This document shows positions 8,708 through 18,500 of a stretch of 64,000 nucleotides of DNA, one piece after another; position 1 is the stretch's first letter; every line of letters begins with the position of its first letter. Source of the DNA: Acidovorax sp. NCPPB 3576 (GTDB lineage Bacteria; Pseudomonadota; Gammaproteobacteria; Burkholderiales; Burkholderiaceae_C); assembly GCF_028473605.1 (NCBI RefSeq), contig NZ_CP097267.1:5200501-5264500 (forward strand). Direction: 5' to 3'. The notes under the pieces are model-generated. The model searched no databases, was not told where the DNA came from, and saw only the letters and a program-made list of their open reading frames with translations. The position numbers and the translations under genes are program-made.

Positions 8708-9171
8708 TGGCCGCTTCGCGGGCGCCCGTTCCAGCGAACCCAAACATGGCACGTTCTCCCGACGGGACCCACCGGGCGGCACTGCGCTTCGAAGGCGAGA
8801 TTCGGTTCGGCCCGGAATACTTTTGCCTGTCGATCGACGGCCGCGGCATCCCGCACCGGATCTTCGGCCAGCCCCTCCTGTGGTCGCCCGACTCCCGCTT
8901 CCTGGCCGCGCAGGAATGGCTGACCACCGACTACGCCACGGGGCCCATCACCTGCGCTGCGCTGATCGATGCGGCCGAATGGAAGATCGCCCGGCTGGAG
9001 GTGCTGGCCAAAGGGTTTGCGCAGGACTTCCAATGGGAGGCGGCCACCTTTCGGTACCAGCAGGCCTTTGCGGCCCGATCCACGGCCCGGTGCGCCCAGG
9101 TGGCACTGGAATCCGTGGAGGGCTGGGCGCCCATCGACGCCGCCCCGCCGCTTCCAGCCGATGGGGCATGA
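8707..9171 (+). CDS. Hypothetical soluble protein
   Basis: A 154-residue protein with no signal peptide or membrane helix. Aromatic-rich stretches such as RFGPEYFCLSIDGRGIPHRI and WSPDSRFLAAQEWLTTDY give an alternating beta-strand feel, reminiscent of a single WD/beta-propeller-like blade or an immunity-type fold. The family is not recognised. The start overlaps the stop of the small membrane protein (TGATG), which fixes the start and implies joint expression. Confidence 0.6.
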   Translation: MAASRAPVPANPNMARSPDGTHRAALRFEGEIRFGPEYFCLSIDGRGIPHRIFGQPLLWSPDSRFLAAQEWLTTDYATGPITCAALIDAAEWKIARLEVLAKGFAQDFQWEAATFRYQQAFAARSTARCAQVALESVEGWAPIDAAPPLPADGA

Positions 9172-9237
9172 CGCCTGGGACCGCCGCGCCTGCAACGCTA
9201 AAGTCCGCGTGATGGCCACCAACCACCAGGAGAATCC

Positions 9238-9612
9238 ATGAAGTGCTTCGTACACCAGGCCGCCGACGCCGTGGGCACCTGCCGGGCATGCAACAAGGGG
9301 ATCTGCCCGGACTGCGTCAAGGACCTGGGACACTCCATCTGCTGCAGCCAGGGCCCTTGCGAGACCAAGGCCCGCACGCTGGATTCGCAGGTCGCGCAAA
9401 GCAGCGTGGTGCTGGCCGCGCAGCGGCGCAACCGGTTCCTCGCCCCGATGTTCTTCATCATCGCCGGGGCGCTGTTCATCGCCTTCGCAGGCAGCGCCAC
9501 CGGACAATGGTTCGGTTACGGCCAAGCCTTCGGTCTGGGTTTCATCGTCTTCGGCATCGTCCTGGGCATCGCCAGCCACCGGTACGCCAGGGACCTCGAA
9601 CGCAAGGCCTGA
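9238..9612 (+). CDS. B-box-type zinc-finger membrane protein
   Basis: A 124-residue protein. Residues 1-35 contain a Cys/His cluster (MKCFVHQAADAVGTCRACNK, CPDCV, HSICC) matching the bacterial B-box zinc-finger pattern. Two helices follow (FLAPMFFIIAGALFIAFAGS and AFGLGFIVFGIVLGIA). The zinc domain should face the cytoplasm. Such proteins are common but uncharacterised in betaproteobacteria. A Shine-Dalgarno-like AGGAGAA precedes the ATG. Confidence 0.75.
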   Translation: MKCFVHQAADAVGTCRACNKGICPDCVKDLGHSICCSQGPCETKARTLDSQVAQSSVVLAAQRRNRFLAPMFFIIAGALFIAFAGSATGQWFGYGQAFGLGFIVFGIVLGIASHRYARDLERKA

Positions 9613-9745
9613 TGCGCAGCGGGCTGCTGCCATCCGCCCCCAAGCACGGATGGCCAAAAGGCGCCCCAAGGCATGAGATGCTCCGCAAAACGCCCAACGC
9701 AGGCTTTTGCGTCCAACCAGCCATTCCAACAAGGGAGACAAACCC

Positions 9746-11143
9746 ATGCCAGACCACCGCGCCGCCGACAGCGGCTTACAGCAAACGCGCAAGGCCACCG
9801 CCAGTGGCTGGATCGGATCGGTGCTGGAGTACTACGACTTCTTCATCTACGCCACCGCCGCATCGCTGATCTTTCCGCAGATCTTCTTTCCCGCAGGCAA
9901 CCCGACGGCGGCCATCGTGGCCTCGCTCGCCACCTACGGCGTGGGCTACGTGGCCCGGCCCATCGGCGCCCTGGTGCTCGGGCACTGGGGCGACACCCAT
10001 GGCCGCAAGCAGGTGCTGGTGCTGTGCATGTTCCTGATGGGGTTTTCCACCCTGGCAGTGGGCCTGCTGCCCACCTATGCGCAGGCCGGCCTGCTGGCCC
10101 CGGCAATGCTGGTGGTGCTGCGCCTGATCCAGGGCTTTGCGGTGGCCGGCGAGATCTCGGGGGCCAGCTCGATGATCCTGGAGCACGCGCCGACCGGGCG
10201 GCGGGGCTTTTATGCGAGTTTTGCGCTGCAGGGCGTGCAGGCGGGGCAGGTGCTGGCGGCGGCGGTGTTCCTGCCGCTGGCGTATTTCTTGCCGGCCGAG
10301 CAGTTCAACACCTGGGGCTGGCGCGTGCCGTTCCTGCTGAGCTTCATCGTCATCCTGGTGGGCTACTACATCCGCCGCGAAGTGCAGGAAACCCCCGTGT
10401 TCACCGCCGAGCGCCGGCAGGGCGCCGTGCCGCGCGCGCCCATCGTGCAGGCCTTCCAGGAGAACGGGCCGAACATGCTGCGCGTGGTGTGCATGGCGCT
10501 CATGAACGTGATCCCGGTGGTGGCGACCGTGTTCGGCGCGGCCTATGCCGTGCAGCCGGGCTATGGCGTGGGCTTCGACAAGAGCGTGTACCTGTGGATT
10601 CCGGTGCTGGGCAACATCGTCGCGGTGCTGGTGATCCCGCACGTGGGCAACCTGTCGGACCGCATCGGCCGGCGCCCGCCGATCATCGTGGGCGCGCTGC
10701 TGTCGGGGCTGCTGGCATTCCTGTACCTGTATGCCATCAGCATCCACCACGTGCCGATGGCGATCGGCATGTCGCTGCTCATGTGGGGCGTGGTGTACCA
10801 GGGCTACAACGCGGTGTTCCCGAGCTTCTACCCCGAGCTGTTCCCGGCCCGCACCCGCGTGACCTCGATGGCCATCTCGCAGAACGTGGGCACCACGCTC
10901 ACGGCCCTGCTGCCCGCGCTGTTCGCCGCCGTGGCGCCGCCCGGCTCCACCAACGTGCCGGCCACCGTGGGCGCGATCGCGTTCGGCGTGACAGCCATCG
11001 CGGCGCTGGCCGCGTGGTCGGCGCGCGAGACCTTCCGCATTCCCACCCAGGACCTGGGCCATCCCGATGCGCAGCCCCTGTCCGAAGCCGCGTACGAACA
11101 GGCCCGCCAGGAGGCCCTGCGCAGCCACGGGCGTGGCCGCTGA
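9746..11143 (+). CDS. MFS transporter, metabolite:H+ symporter (MHS) family
   Basis: A 465-residue, roughly 12-helix transporter. It shows the MHS N-terminal signature SVLEYYDFFIYATAASLIFP, the loop motif GHWGDTHGRKQVL, and LIQGFAVAGEISGASSMILE, typical of ShiA/ProP-like symporters. The ATG at 9746 follows a strong AGGGAGAC ribosome site; the upstream in-frame ATG lacks one. The next two genes encode a shikimate-dehydrogenase-like protein and an aldo/keto reductase. The substrate may therefore be a shikimate/quinate-type or related organic acid, which is inference. Confidence 0.9.
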   Translation: MPDHRAADSGLQQTRKATASGWIGSVLEYYDFFIYATAASLIFPQIFFPAGNPTAAIVASLATYGVGYVARPIGALVLGHWGDTHGRKQVLVLCMFLMGFSTLAVGLLPTYAQAGLLAPAMLVVLRLIQGFAVAGEISGASSMILEHAPTGRRGFYASFALQGVQAGQVLAAAVFLPLAYFLPAEQFNTWGWRVPFLLSFIVILVGYYIRREVQETPVFTAERRQGAVPRAPIVQAFQENGPNMLRVVCMALMNVIPVVATVFGAAYAVQPGYGVGFDKSVYLWIPVLGNIVAVLVIPHVGNLSDRIGRRPPIIVGALLSGLLAFLYLYAISIHHVPMAIGMSLLMWGVVYQGYNAVFPSFYPELFPARTRVTSMAISQNVGTTLTALLPALFAAVAPPGSTNVPATVGAIAFGVTAIAALAAWSARETFRIPTQDLGHPDAQPLSEAAYEQARQEALRSHGRGR

Positions 11144-11177
11144 AAGACCCACGGCAATCGGCCCCTCATCGTTCCCC

Positions 11178-12023
11178 ATGCAGCAGCAAACCATCAACGG
11201 CAGCACCCGCCTGATCGCCCACCTGGGCTACCCGACCGAGGCCTTCAAGGCCCCGATGATCTACAACCCGTGGTTCGCGCAGCAGGGCATCAACGCCCTG
11301 GTGGTGCCCATGGGCGTGCAGGCCGAGGACTACCCCGCCACGCTGCAGGTGCTGCGCCGCATGACCAACTGGCACGGCGCGCTGGTGACCATGCCGCACA
11401 AGGTGAGCACGCTGGCGCTGGTGGATGCGCTCACGCCCACGGCGCGCATCGCCGGGGCCTGCAACGCCATCCTGCGGCTGCCCGACGGGCGGTTGCTGGG
11501 CGACCAGTTCGATGGCGCCGGCTTCGTGCGCGGCGTGCAGCGCAAGGGACTTGCCCTGGCGGGCCGGCGCGCGCTGGTGTCCGGCTGCGGCGGCGTCGGC
11601 TCGGCCATCGCCGCCTCGCTGGCAGCGGCGGAGGTGGCCGAGCTAGCCCTGTTCGACGTGGACGGCCACCGCGCGCAGGCGCTGGCCGACCGGCTGCGGC
11701 AGCACTACCCCGCCCTGCGCACGGTGGCGGGCCGCAACGACCCGGCCGGGTTCGACCTGGTCGTCAACGCGACACCCCTGGGCATGCGCCGGGACGATCC
11801 CCTGCCCTTCGACGTGGCCCGCATCGTCCCCGGCACCTTCGTGGGCGAGGTGGTGATGGCACAGGCCCACACCCCGCTGCTGCAGGCCGCGATGGCCCGG
11901 GGCTGCCCGGTGCAGCAGGGAACCGACATGCTGTTCGAGATGATTCCCGCCTACCTGGAGTTCTTCGGCTGGGGCGGGGCCACGCCCGAGGCGCTGCGTG
12001 CGGTGGCGCGCATCGTGTATTGA
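11178..12023 (+). CDS. Shikimate dehydrogenase-like oxidoreductase
   Basis: A 281-residue AroE-fold protein. The N-terminal substrate domain has the catalytic-Lys motif VTMPHKVS. Residues ~110-120 read GDQFDGAGF, where AroE has NTDGxG. The NAD(P) Rossmann motif is SGCGGVGSAIAASL. The divergent D-Q-F-D motif and the loss of the usual SxS substrate signature indicate a paralogue rather than housekeeping AroE, possibly quinate/shikimate or aminoshikimate-like catabolism. It follows the MHS transporter by 34 bp and probably shares its mRNA. Confidence 0.82.
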   Translation: MQQQTINGSTRLIAHLGYPTEAFKAPMIYNPWFAQQGINALVVPMGVQAEDYPATLQVLRRMTNWHGALVTMPHKVSTLALVDALTPTARIAGACNAILRLPDGRLLGDQFDGAGFVRGVQRKGLALAGRRALVSGCGGVGSAIAASLAAAEVAELALFDVDGHRAQALADRLRQHYPALRTVAGRNDPAGFDLVVNATPLGMRRDDPLPFDVARIVPGTFVGEVVMAQAHTPLLQAAMARGCPVQQGTDMLFEMIPAYLEFFGWGGATPEALRAVARIVY

Positions 12024-12084
12024 CCGGTGCCTGTCCGGCCGCTACCGTCACGCCACCTTCCGCTTCGCACACCAGCGCCATTCG

Positions 12085-13095
12085 ATGCCCACCACCCCCC
12101 GCTCCCTCGGCCCCTTCCAGGTCCACCCCATCGGCCTGGGCTGCATGAACCTCAGCCATGCCTACGGCGTGCCGGCCTCGCGCGAGCAGGCCGAGCGGGT
12201 GCTGCTCACCGCGCTCGACGAGGGCGTGACGCTGTTCGACACCGCGGCGCTCTACGGCTTCGGGGCCAACGAGACGCTGGTGGGCGAGATCCTCGCGCCG
12301 CACCGCCAGCGCATCACGCTGGCGAGCAAGTGCGGCATGCAGGGCGTGGACGCGAACGGCGACGGCCGGCTGGTGCGGGTGATCGATGGCCGCCCGGCGA
12401 CCTTGCGCGCGACCTGCGAGGCGAGCCTGCGCCGGCTGCGCACCGACGTGATCGACCTGTACTACCTGCACCGCTGGGACCGGCGCGTGCCCATCGAAGA
12501 CAGCGTGGGCACGTTGGGCGACCTGGTGCGCGAGGGCAAGATCCGCAGCGTGGGCCTGTCGGAGGTGTCGGCCGCCACGCTGCGCCGCGCGCATGCCGAG
12601 TACCCCATCACCGCGCTGCAGACCGAATATTCGCTGTGCACGCGCAACCCCGAGATCGCCGTGCTGCAGGCCTGCCGCGAGCTGGGCACGGCGTTCGTGG
12701 CGTTCAGCCCGCTGGCGCGGGGCTTTCTGGGCGGCGCGCTGCGCGATGTGTCCACGCTGGCGCCGGGCGACATCCGCCGCACGATGCCCCGCTTCGCGCC
12801 CGAGGCCTACGCGGCCAACCTGCGGCTGCTGGGCGCCTACGAAGCCCTCGCCCGCGAGGCCGGCTGCACGCCCGCGCAGCTGGCCCTGGCCTGGCTGCTG
12901 GCGCAGGGGCCGGAGATCATCCCGATTCCGGGCACCACGAGCGTGGCCCATCTGCGCGACGACCTGGGCGCTGCCAGCGTGCAGTTGCCGCCCCACCTGC
13001 TGGCGCAACTGGATGCGCTCGTCCACGACCGCGCGATGGCGGGTGACCGCTACCCGCCCCAGGCACAGGCGGAGGTGGATACCGAGGTGTTCTGA
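12085..13095 (+). CDS. Aldo/keto reductase
   Basis: A 336-residue (beta/alpha)8 NADPH-dependent oxidoreductase. The tetrad is visible: Asp and Tyr in TLFDTAALYG, Lys in TLASKCG and His in DLYYLHRWD. The C-terminal cofactor segment PIPGTTSVAHLRDDLGA is typical. It lies 61 bp after the shikimate-dehydrogenase-like gene on the same strand. The sequence resembles general stress or phenylacetone-type AKRs; the natural substrate is unknown. Confidence 0.88.
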   Translation: MPTTPRSLGPFQVHPIGLGCMNLSHAYGVPASREQAERVLLTALDEGVTLFDTAALYGFGANETLVGEILAPHRQRITLASKCGMQGVDANGDGRLVRVIDGRPATLRATCEASLRRLRTDVIDLYYLHRWDRRVPIEDSVGTLGDLVREGKIRSVGLSEVSAATLRRAHAEYPITALQTEYSLCTRNPEIAVLQACRELGTAFVAFSPLARGFLGGALRDVSTLAPGDIRRTMPRFAPEAYAANLRLLGAYEALAREAGCTPAQLALAWLLAQGPEIIPIPGTTSVAHLRDDLGAASVQLPPHLLAQLDALVHDRAMAGDRYPPQAQAEVDTEVF

Positions 13096-13108
13096 GCCTG
13101 CTGGCGAA

Positions 13109-13183
13109 TTGCTACTATTTTTACAGCAACACGCCCTAGTGAAATATGCGCTGGAGCCCTAAAAGGCTTGAAACCATTTCAGG
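13109..13183 (+). repeat. Dispersed intergenic repeat, copy A
   Basis: A/T-rich hairpin half (TTGCTACTATTTTTACAGCA) followed by CGCCCTAGTGAAATATGCGC, then CTGGAGCCC and GGCTTGAAACC. The same order recurs in inverted copies at 35583-35647 and 56209-56267. It sits between convergent genes (aldo/keto reductase and exporter), so it could also serve as a terminator or mRNA-end structure. Confidence 0.6.
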
Positions 13184-13211
13184 CGATTGACTGGCCTGCC
13201 ACCCGCCCGCG

Positions 13212-14501
13212 TCAGGCCGCCACCGAACGGGCCGCGCGCGTGCGTGCCGCCACGCCGGCCCCCACCACGCCCGCCGAGGCCACGCCCAGCACCAGCGCCG
13301 CGGCCGATCCATAGAAGATGCCGTGCGCCGCACCGCGGTCCAGCAGCGCGCCGAAGATCGGCGCCGCCACGCAAAAGCCCAGGTCCAGGCCCGAATACAC
13401 CGTGCCATACACCCGGCCCGTGGCCCCGGGAGGCGCGGCCCGCTTGATCAGCATGTCGCGCGAGGGGCCCGCCAGGCCCGTGCCCAGGCCCGCGATGGCG
13501 GCGAACGCCACGGCGCCCATGCCGGGCAGCCAGCCGGTGCCCACCAGCAGCAGCAGCACGCCGGTGGCCAGCAGGCACACGGTGATGATGCCCTCCAGCC
13601 GCGCCACGCGGCCGGCGAGAAAGCCGCCCACCACCATGCCCGCGGCGCCGCACAGCATGTAGCCCGTGACCACCATGGAGGTCACCGCCAGCGGCAGGCC
13701 GTACATCTGCTGCAGCGCGGGGCTGGCGAAGCTCTGGATGGCGCTCAAAGCGCAGGTGGTCCAGAAGAAGAACGAAAAGCACAGCCACACCGAGGGCAGC
13801 TTAAGAAAGGCCATGGGGTGCTCGGCCACGGCTGCAGCGCCTGCGCCGCCGGCAGCGGTGCCGGGCTTGGGCGCGTGGGCCCAGGCGCCCTGGCGGTCAT
13901 CGAGCGCATCGCGCTGCCACACCATGATGGCCAGCACCACCGCCGCCAGCGCGGCCCCGCACAGGCAGGCGGTGCGCCACGATCCGGTGGCCGCGGCGAT
14001 GCCGGCCATGAAGACCGGCGCCGTGGCCCAGCCCAGGTTGCCCGAGATGCCGTGCACCGAGAAGCCGTGGCCCAGGCGCTCGGGCGACACGCGCTTGTTC
14101 AGGATGGTGAAGTCCACCGGATGGAAGGGCGCATTGCCCAGGCCCGCCAGCGCCGCCGCCAGCATCAGCCCCGCGTAGCCCTGCGACGTGCCGGCCACGA
14201 GGCCCGCCACGGCGAAGCTGGAGAGCGCGAAGAACAGGATCGGGCGCGCGCCCACCCGGTCCACCAGGAAGCCCGACAGCGCCTGCCCCACGCCCGAGAT
14301 GACGAAGAACACCGACACCAGCAGCCCCAGCTCGGAGTAGTTGAAGCCGAACTCCGCGATCAGGAACGGAAACAGCGGCGGCAGCAGCATGTGAAAGAAA
14401 TGCGAGGAGCCGTGCGCCAGGCCGATGAGGCCGATGGTGCGGGCGTCCTGGCGCAGCGTGCCCGCGGGTGCTGCGGCAGATGGGGATGCGGTGGAGGTCA
14501 T
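13212..14501 (-). CDS. MFS exporter, FSR (fosmidomycin-resistance) type
   Basis: A 429-residue 12-helix MFS protein. The segments GLAHGSSHFFHMLLPPLFPF and GLGNAPFHPVDFTILN are typical of the FSR drug-efflux family. A Gly/Ala-rich central loop separates the two six-helix halves. It diverges from an AraC-family gene 64 bp away, which is the likely regulator. The exported compound is not deducible. Confidence 0.87.
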   Translation of the reverse strand: MTSTASPSAAAPAGTLRQDARTIGLIGLAHGSSHFFHMLLPPLFPFLIAEFGFNYSELGLLVSVFFVISGVGQALSGFLVDRVGARPILFFALSSFAVAGLVAGTSQGYAGLMLAAALAGLGNAPFHPVDFTILNKRVSPERLGHGFSVHGISGNLGWATAPVFMAGIAAATGSWRTACLCGAALAAVVLAIMVWQRDALDDRQGAWAHAPKPGTAAGGAGAAAVAEHPMAFLKLPSVWLCFSFFFWTTCALSAIQSFASPALQQMYGLPLAVTSMVVTGYMLCGAAGMVVGGFLAGRVARLEGIITVCLLATGVLLLLVGTGWLPGMGAVAFAAIAGLGTGLAGPSRDMLIKRAAPPGATGRVYGTVYSGLDLGFCVAAPIFGALLDRGAAHGIFYGSAAALVLGVASAGVVGAGVAARTRAARSVAA

Positions 14502-14565
14502 GCAGCGATCTTAGGCAGCGGCGCGGCGGCAGGTTGACGATAGACTGCCAACTTCTGTCGCGAAC

Positions 14566-15507
14566 ATGCCAAGCACTCCTTCTTCTGCCCTGCAGCGCAG
14601 CGCCATCAGCGCCTCCCACGCCAGCGCCCCGCCCGGCACGCGGCCGCGCCGCACGGTGTCGTATGTCAGCTCGCTCACGCCCGACCTGTTCGTGCCCAGC
14701 GCCACACGCCCGGTGCGCGCCAAGGCGCGCTGGCTGCCGGCCGACACGCAGGTGCTGCCCCACTGCCACGCCTGGGCCCAGGTGGCGATCTCGACCACGG
14801 GCGTGATCCACCTCACCGTGGCGCAGGGCACCTACATCGTGCCGCCTTCGCGCGCGCTGTGGATTCCCCCGGGCGTGGAACACGCGGTGACCATGGTGCA
14901 GGACGCCGACCTGCGCACGCTGTACCTGCACCAGCCGCGCGGGCGCTGCGGCCCGGGCGGCGTGGTGCGCGAGGCGGACGATCCGGCCTGGCGGCAGTGC
15001 CGGGTACTGGAGGTGTCCGAACTGCTGCGCGCGCTGGTGCGCGAAATGCCCAGCGAACCCGACGGCGCCGGCACCCCGCCCACGCCCGACGCGCTGCGGC
15101 GCGAGCGCCACCTGAGCGCGCTGATCTGCGACGAACTGCGCAGCGCCGCCGCCCTGCGCCTGGGCGTGGACCTGCCGCGCGATAAACGCCTTTTGCACCT
15201 GTGCGAGGCCGTGCTGGCGGACCCCACGCGCCATGAGACGCTGGAAGACTGGGCGCGCGACACCGGCGCCAGCCCGCGCACCGTGGCGCGGCTTTTCAGG
15301 ACGGAACTGGGCAGCACCTTCACGCAGTGGCGCCAGCAGGTGATCCTGGCCAAGGCCGTGGCACTGGCCGCCGAACGCCTGCCCGTGGGCCGGATCGCGG
15401 CCGAGCTGGGCTACAGCGCCAGCGCCTTCAGCGCCATGGTGCGGCGCGCGGTGGGACAGACGCCGGGGCGGTTCCTGGGGCAGCACCAAGGGCCGGGCAT
15501 GGCCTGA
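14566..15507 (+). CDS. AraC-family transcriptional regulator with cupin sensor domain
   Basis: A 313-residue regulator. The N-terminal half has a cupin fold (LPHCHAWAQVAISTTGVIHL, then YIVPPSRALWIPPGVEHAV). The C-terminal two-HTH AraC domain (~210-305) includes TLEDWARDTGASPRTVARLF and GRIAAELGYSASAFSAMVRR. This layout matches AraC regulators that control adjacent MFS exporters, and it is transcribed divergently from one. The ATG at 14566 lies close to the promoter region. Confidence 0.9.
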   Translation: MPSTPSSALQRSAISASHASAPPGTRPRRTVSYVSSLTPDLFVPSATRPVRAKARWLPADTQVLPHCHAWAQVAISTTGVIHLTVAQGTYIVPPSRALWIPPGVEHAVTMVQDADLRTLYLHQPRGRCGPGGVVREADDPAWRQCRVLEVSELLRALVREMPSEPDGAGTPPTPDALRRERHLSALICDELRSAAALRLGVDLPRDKRLLHLCEAVLADPTRHETLEDWARDTGASPRTVARLFRTELGSTFTQWRQQVILAKAVALAAERLPVGRIAAELGYSASAFSAMVRRAVGQTPGRFLGQHQGPGMA

Positions 15508-15574
15508 GCGTGCCCCCGGTGTGCCCCCGCCCCCGGGTCCAAGCGGGGCGCACCGGCGGCGAAAGAGCGGCCCT

Positions 15575-18500
15575 TCAGTGCCTGGGACACACTGGCGAGC
15601 GGCCGAACAACCAGGCCGCCGCAGCGGCCATCAGCGCCGCCAGCAGCCAGCGGGCGCCCAACGACAGCGAGGGCACGGGCTGCACCTGCTGCACCTGCAG
15701 GACCGCCACCGCGGTGTCGTCGGCCGCCACGGTGTCCCCCACGGCGGCCGTGCTGGCGCGCAGGCTCGACGGACCCAGCGCGGCCGGGACGCCCGCCACG
15801 CGGCAAGTCACCACACCACCTGCCGGCACGGCGTCGTCGCTGACCCAGGGGGCCGCGCCTGGGCCCAGCGTGCAGCCCTGCACGGCCAAGCCCGCAGGCA
15901 GGCCGCTGTCGATGGCGCATCGCGTGCCGCTGGCAGCGGGGGTGTTGCCCACGTTGGTGCAGGTGAACGTGCCGGCATAGGTCCCCTGCAGGATCGCCGC
16001 AGGCGGCAGTCCGGCCAGGCTGACCGCCATGTCGATGACGGCCATCCGCGTGGTAGCGGTGGCCCGGTTGTTGGCAGGGTCCGCATCGCCCGGCGCGTTG
16101 GCCGTGGCGGTGACGGCCACTGCGCCATTGGCAGGGGCGGTGTACCGGAAGGCGAATTGCAGAAACTGCCCGTCCGCCAGGGTGGCCGGCATGCCGGTGA
16201 AGGTGGCCGCACAGGTGGCCGGGTCGTACCCGGCCAGGCCCACGCCCGCCGGCAGGCCCGTGAAGGCCACGCCGGCGGGGCAGCTTGCGGGCGTGCCGAT
16301 GGTGACGGCCCAGGTCCAGCCGCTCGCCGCCGTGCCGCCGTTGTTGGAGAACCGGAGCGAGCCCACCACGGTGCTGCCTGGCGTGGCGGACGCCGGCGCG
16401 CTCGCGCCCGCCTGCACATCGTTCGTTCCGATGGCCGTGCTGGCACGCGCCACGTTGTTGGCGGGGTGGTCGTCGGGGTCCTGCGCGGTGGCGATGGCCG
16501 CCACGATGGCGACGGGCCCCGACGCGGGCGCGGTGTAGCGCAACGTCAGCGGTGCGGCGGGATCGGCCCCCCGCACCATTTGGCCCGGCGCCAGCGCGGC
16601 CGGCAGGCCGGCGAGGGTGTAGCGGCCCTGCCCCGCCACGGTGGAGCAGCTGGCCGAGGCGCCGGCCGGCAGATTGCCGAAGGCCAGCGCCGGCGCCGCG
16701 CAGCCCGTGCCCGCCGCAACGGTATAGGTGACCCCTGAAAGCGCCGAGCCGCCCTGGTTGGAGAAGGTGAGCACGCCCTGGACTGTAGCCCCCGGCAGCG
16801 CCGTTCCGGGAACGAACACCTCTGCCTCCGCGTCGCGCACGATCGGATCGATCGTCAGGGTGCCGGTCTGCGGCGCAACGCTGTAGTAGGTCCAAAGGTT
16901 CAGCCCCTTGGAGTCGCCCCAGCCGCCGGCCGGGGCGCAGTCGCTGTTGGCGTTGGTTCCCGGAAGCCACCAGCGGTACAGGCGGGCGCTGGCGCCATAG
17001 GCGAGCGTCGAATCCACGCCCTGCAAGGCCTCGGCGGGGCTCGGTCCGGGCGGCACGGCGCCGGGGCACAGCGTTCCGTTGAGCTGGCCCACCAGGACGC
17101 CGCTGCGGGTGACATAGCCCCGGTCGTCGAAGAAGACGGTGGTGTCGCCGGCGCCCGTGCCGTTCAGCCGGGTGATGGTGGGCCCGCCGCCGAAGGTGGC
17201 CGTGGCCTTGCTGGTGCCGTTGCCGTTGTTTTCCGAATCCAGCATGGGCAGATGGATCTCGCCCGCCCGCGCGGTCGCCCTGAAAAGATAAGGCGTCGCC
17301 TGCGGTGGAAACAGGTTGCCCGCCGCGTCGTTGCCGCTCCACAGCACCGAATATTCGCCCGACCCGGCGATCCCCGTGATGACCGCGTTCGCCGCGTTGG
17401 ACGGGCTGAAATCCGCGCCGTCGCGGCTCACGACGATCTGGTACGAAGTGGCGTCCTTCGTCGTCACCTGGAACGTGCCGCCCGCGCCGGTGGTGGTGCG
17501 CTGCGGGTCGGGCAGGTGGCCGGTGAAGGTGGCGCTCACCAAGGACGGCGTGGGCGGCACGGTGGGAATGTTCAGGGCCGTGAGCACCGCGTCCACCGCG
17601 GCCGCATTCGGGCCTGCGGGCGCGATGTCGCTGAAGAAGATCGGGTACTCCGCCCGCTGCGAGGTCACGCCCTGCGGCAGGTCGGTGACGTAGGAGTCCT
17701 GCCCGCGAATGTCCTTGTAAAGCGGCTGGCCGTTGTCCAGAAAACCCAGGCTGTTGCCGTACAGCACGAACCCGTTCGGGTCCATGCCGGCAAGCGCCTG
17801 GGAGTAGCGGTAGCCGTCGCGCGTCACGTAGTAGTGCCGCGAGAAGATCGGCCGGTTGTTCACGCCCGCAAAGCCTGCCCAGGCATACGTGAAGAGGCGC
17901 CCGTTCAGGTCGGCCAGGGCATCGGCGCGCGCGCGTACCGTCACGTCCCAGGCCGCCACGGTGTTGCTGCTGGGGCGGGGGTTGAAGATGTCGGCGTTCA
18001 GGTTGGTCGGGCCGCTGGGTGTTGCGGTGAACAGCACGCCGTAGATGCCGTTTTCCGGGACCCGATAGGCGCAGGGCGCAAAGCCTCCGGTGGCGGTGGC
18101 GCTGCCGTCGGCGCTGTGCGGGCCCGCCAGTTCTTGCGCCCGCGTCACGATGGCGCCCCGCCCCGGGCCGCCGTAGCTACCGGCAGGAACGGCCGCGGAT
18201 GCGCAGGAGAATGCGGCCACCGCGGGCACGGTCTCATCCCCCGGCGTGCCGAAATCCGTGGGTGCATAGACCAGGATGTCGCCCCCGTCGCTGCGGTTGC
18301 TGGAGCCCAGCAAAACGTATTCGCCCGCCCGGGCATACACGTAGAGGAACGTGCGCCGGTTCACCTTGCCGACGTAGTAATTGCCGGGCTGCAGATCGAG
18401 ATTGGCGCGGCAGCCGCGGTTGGCCGCGTTGGCACAGGTGCCGCCGCTGGTGGGGTAGCTGGCCGGGTACAGCGTGCGGCTGCCTTCTGCACGGACCGCG

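Noticed and set aside
7561..9798. A 745-codon open frame on the minus strand
   Set aside because: Low-complexity Arg/Ala/Gly-rich translation antisense to five convincing plus-strand genes with helices, zinc motifs and coupled starts; an artefact of high G+C.
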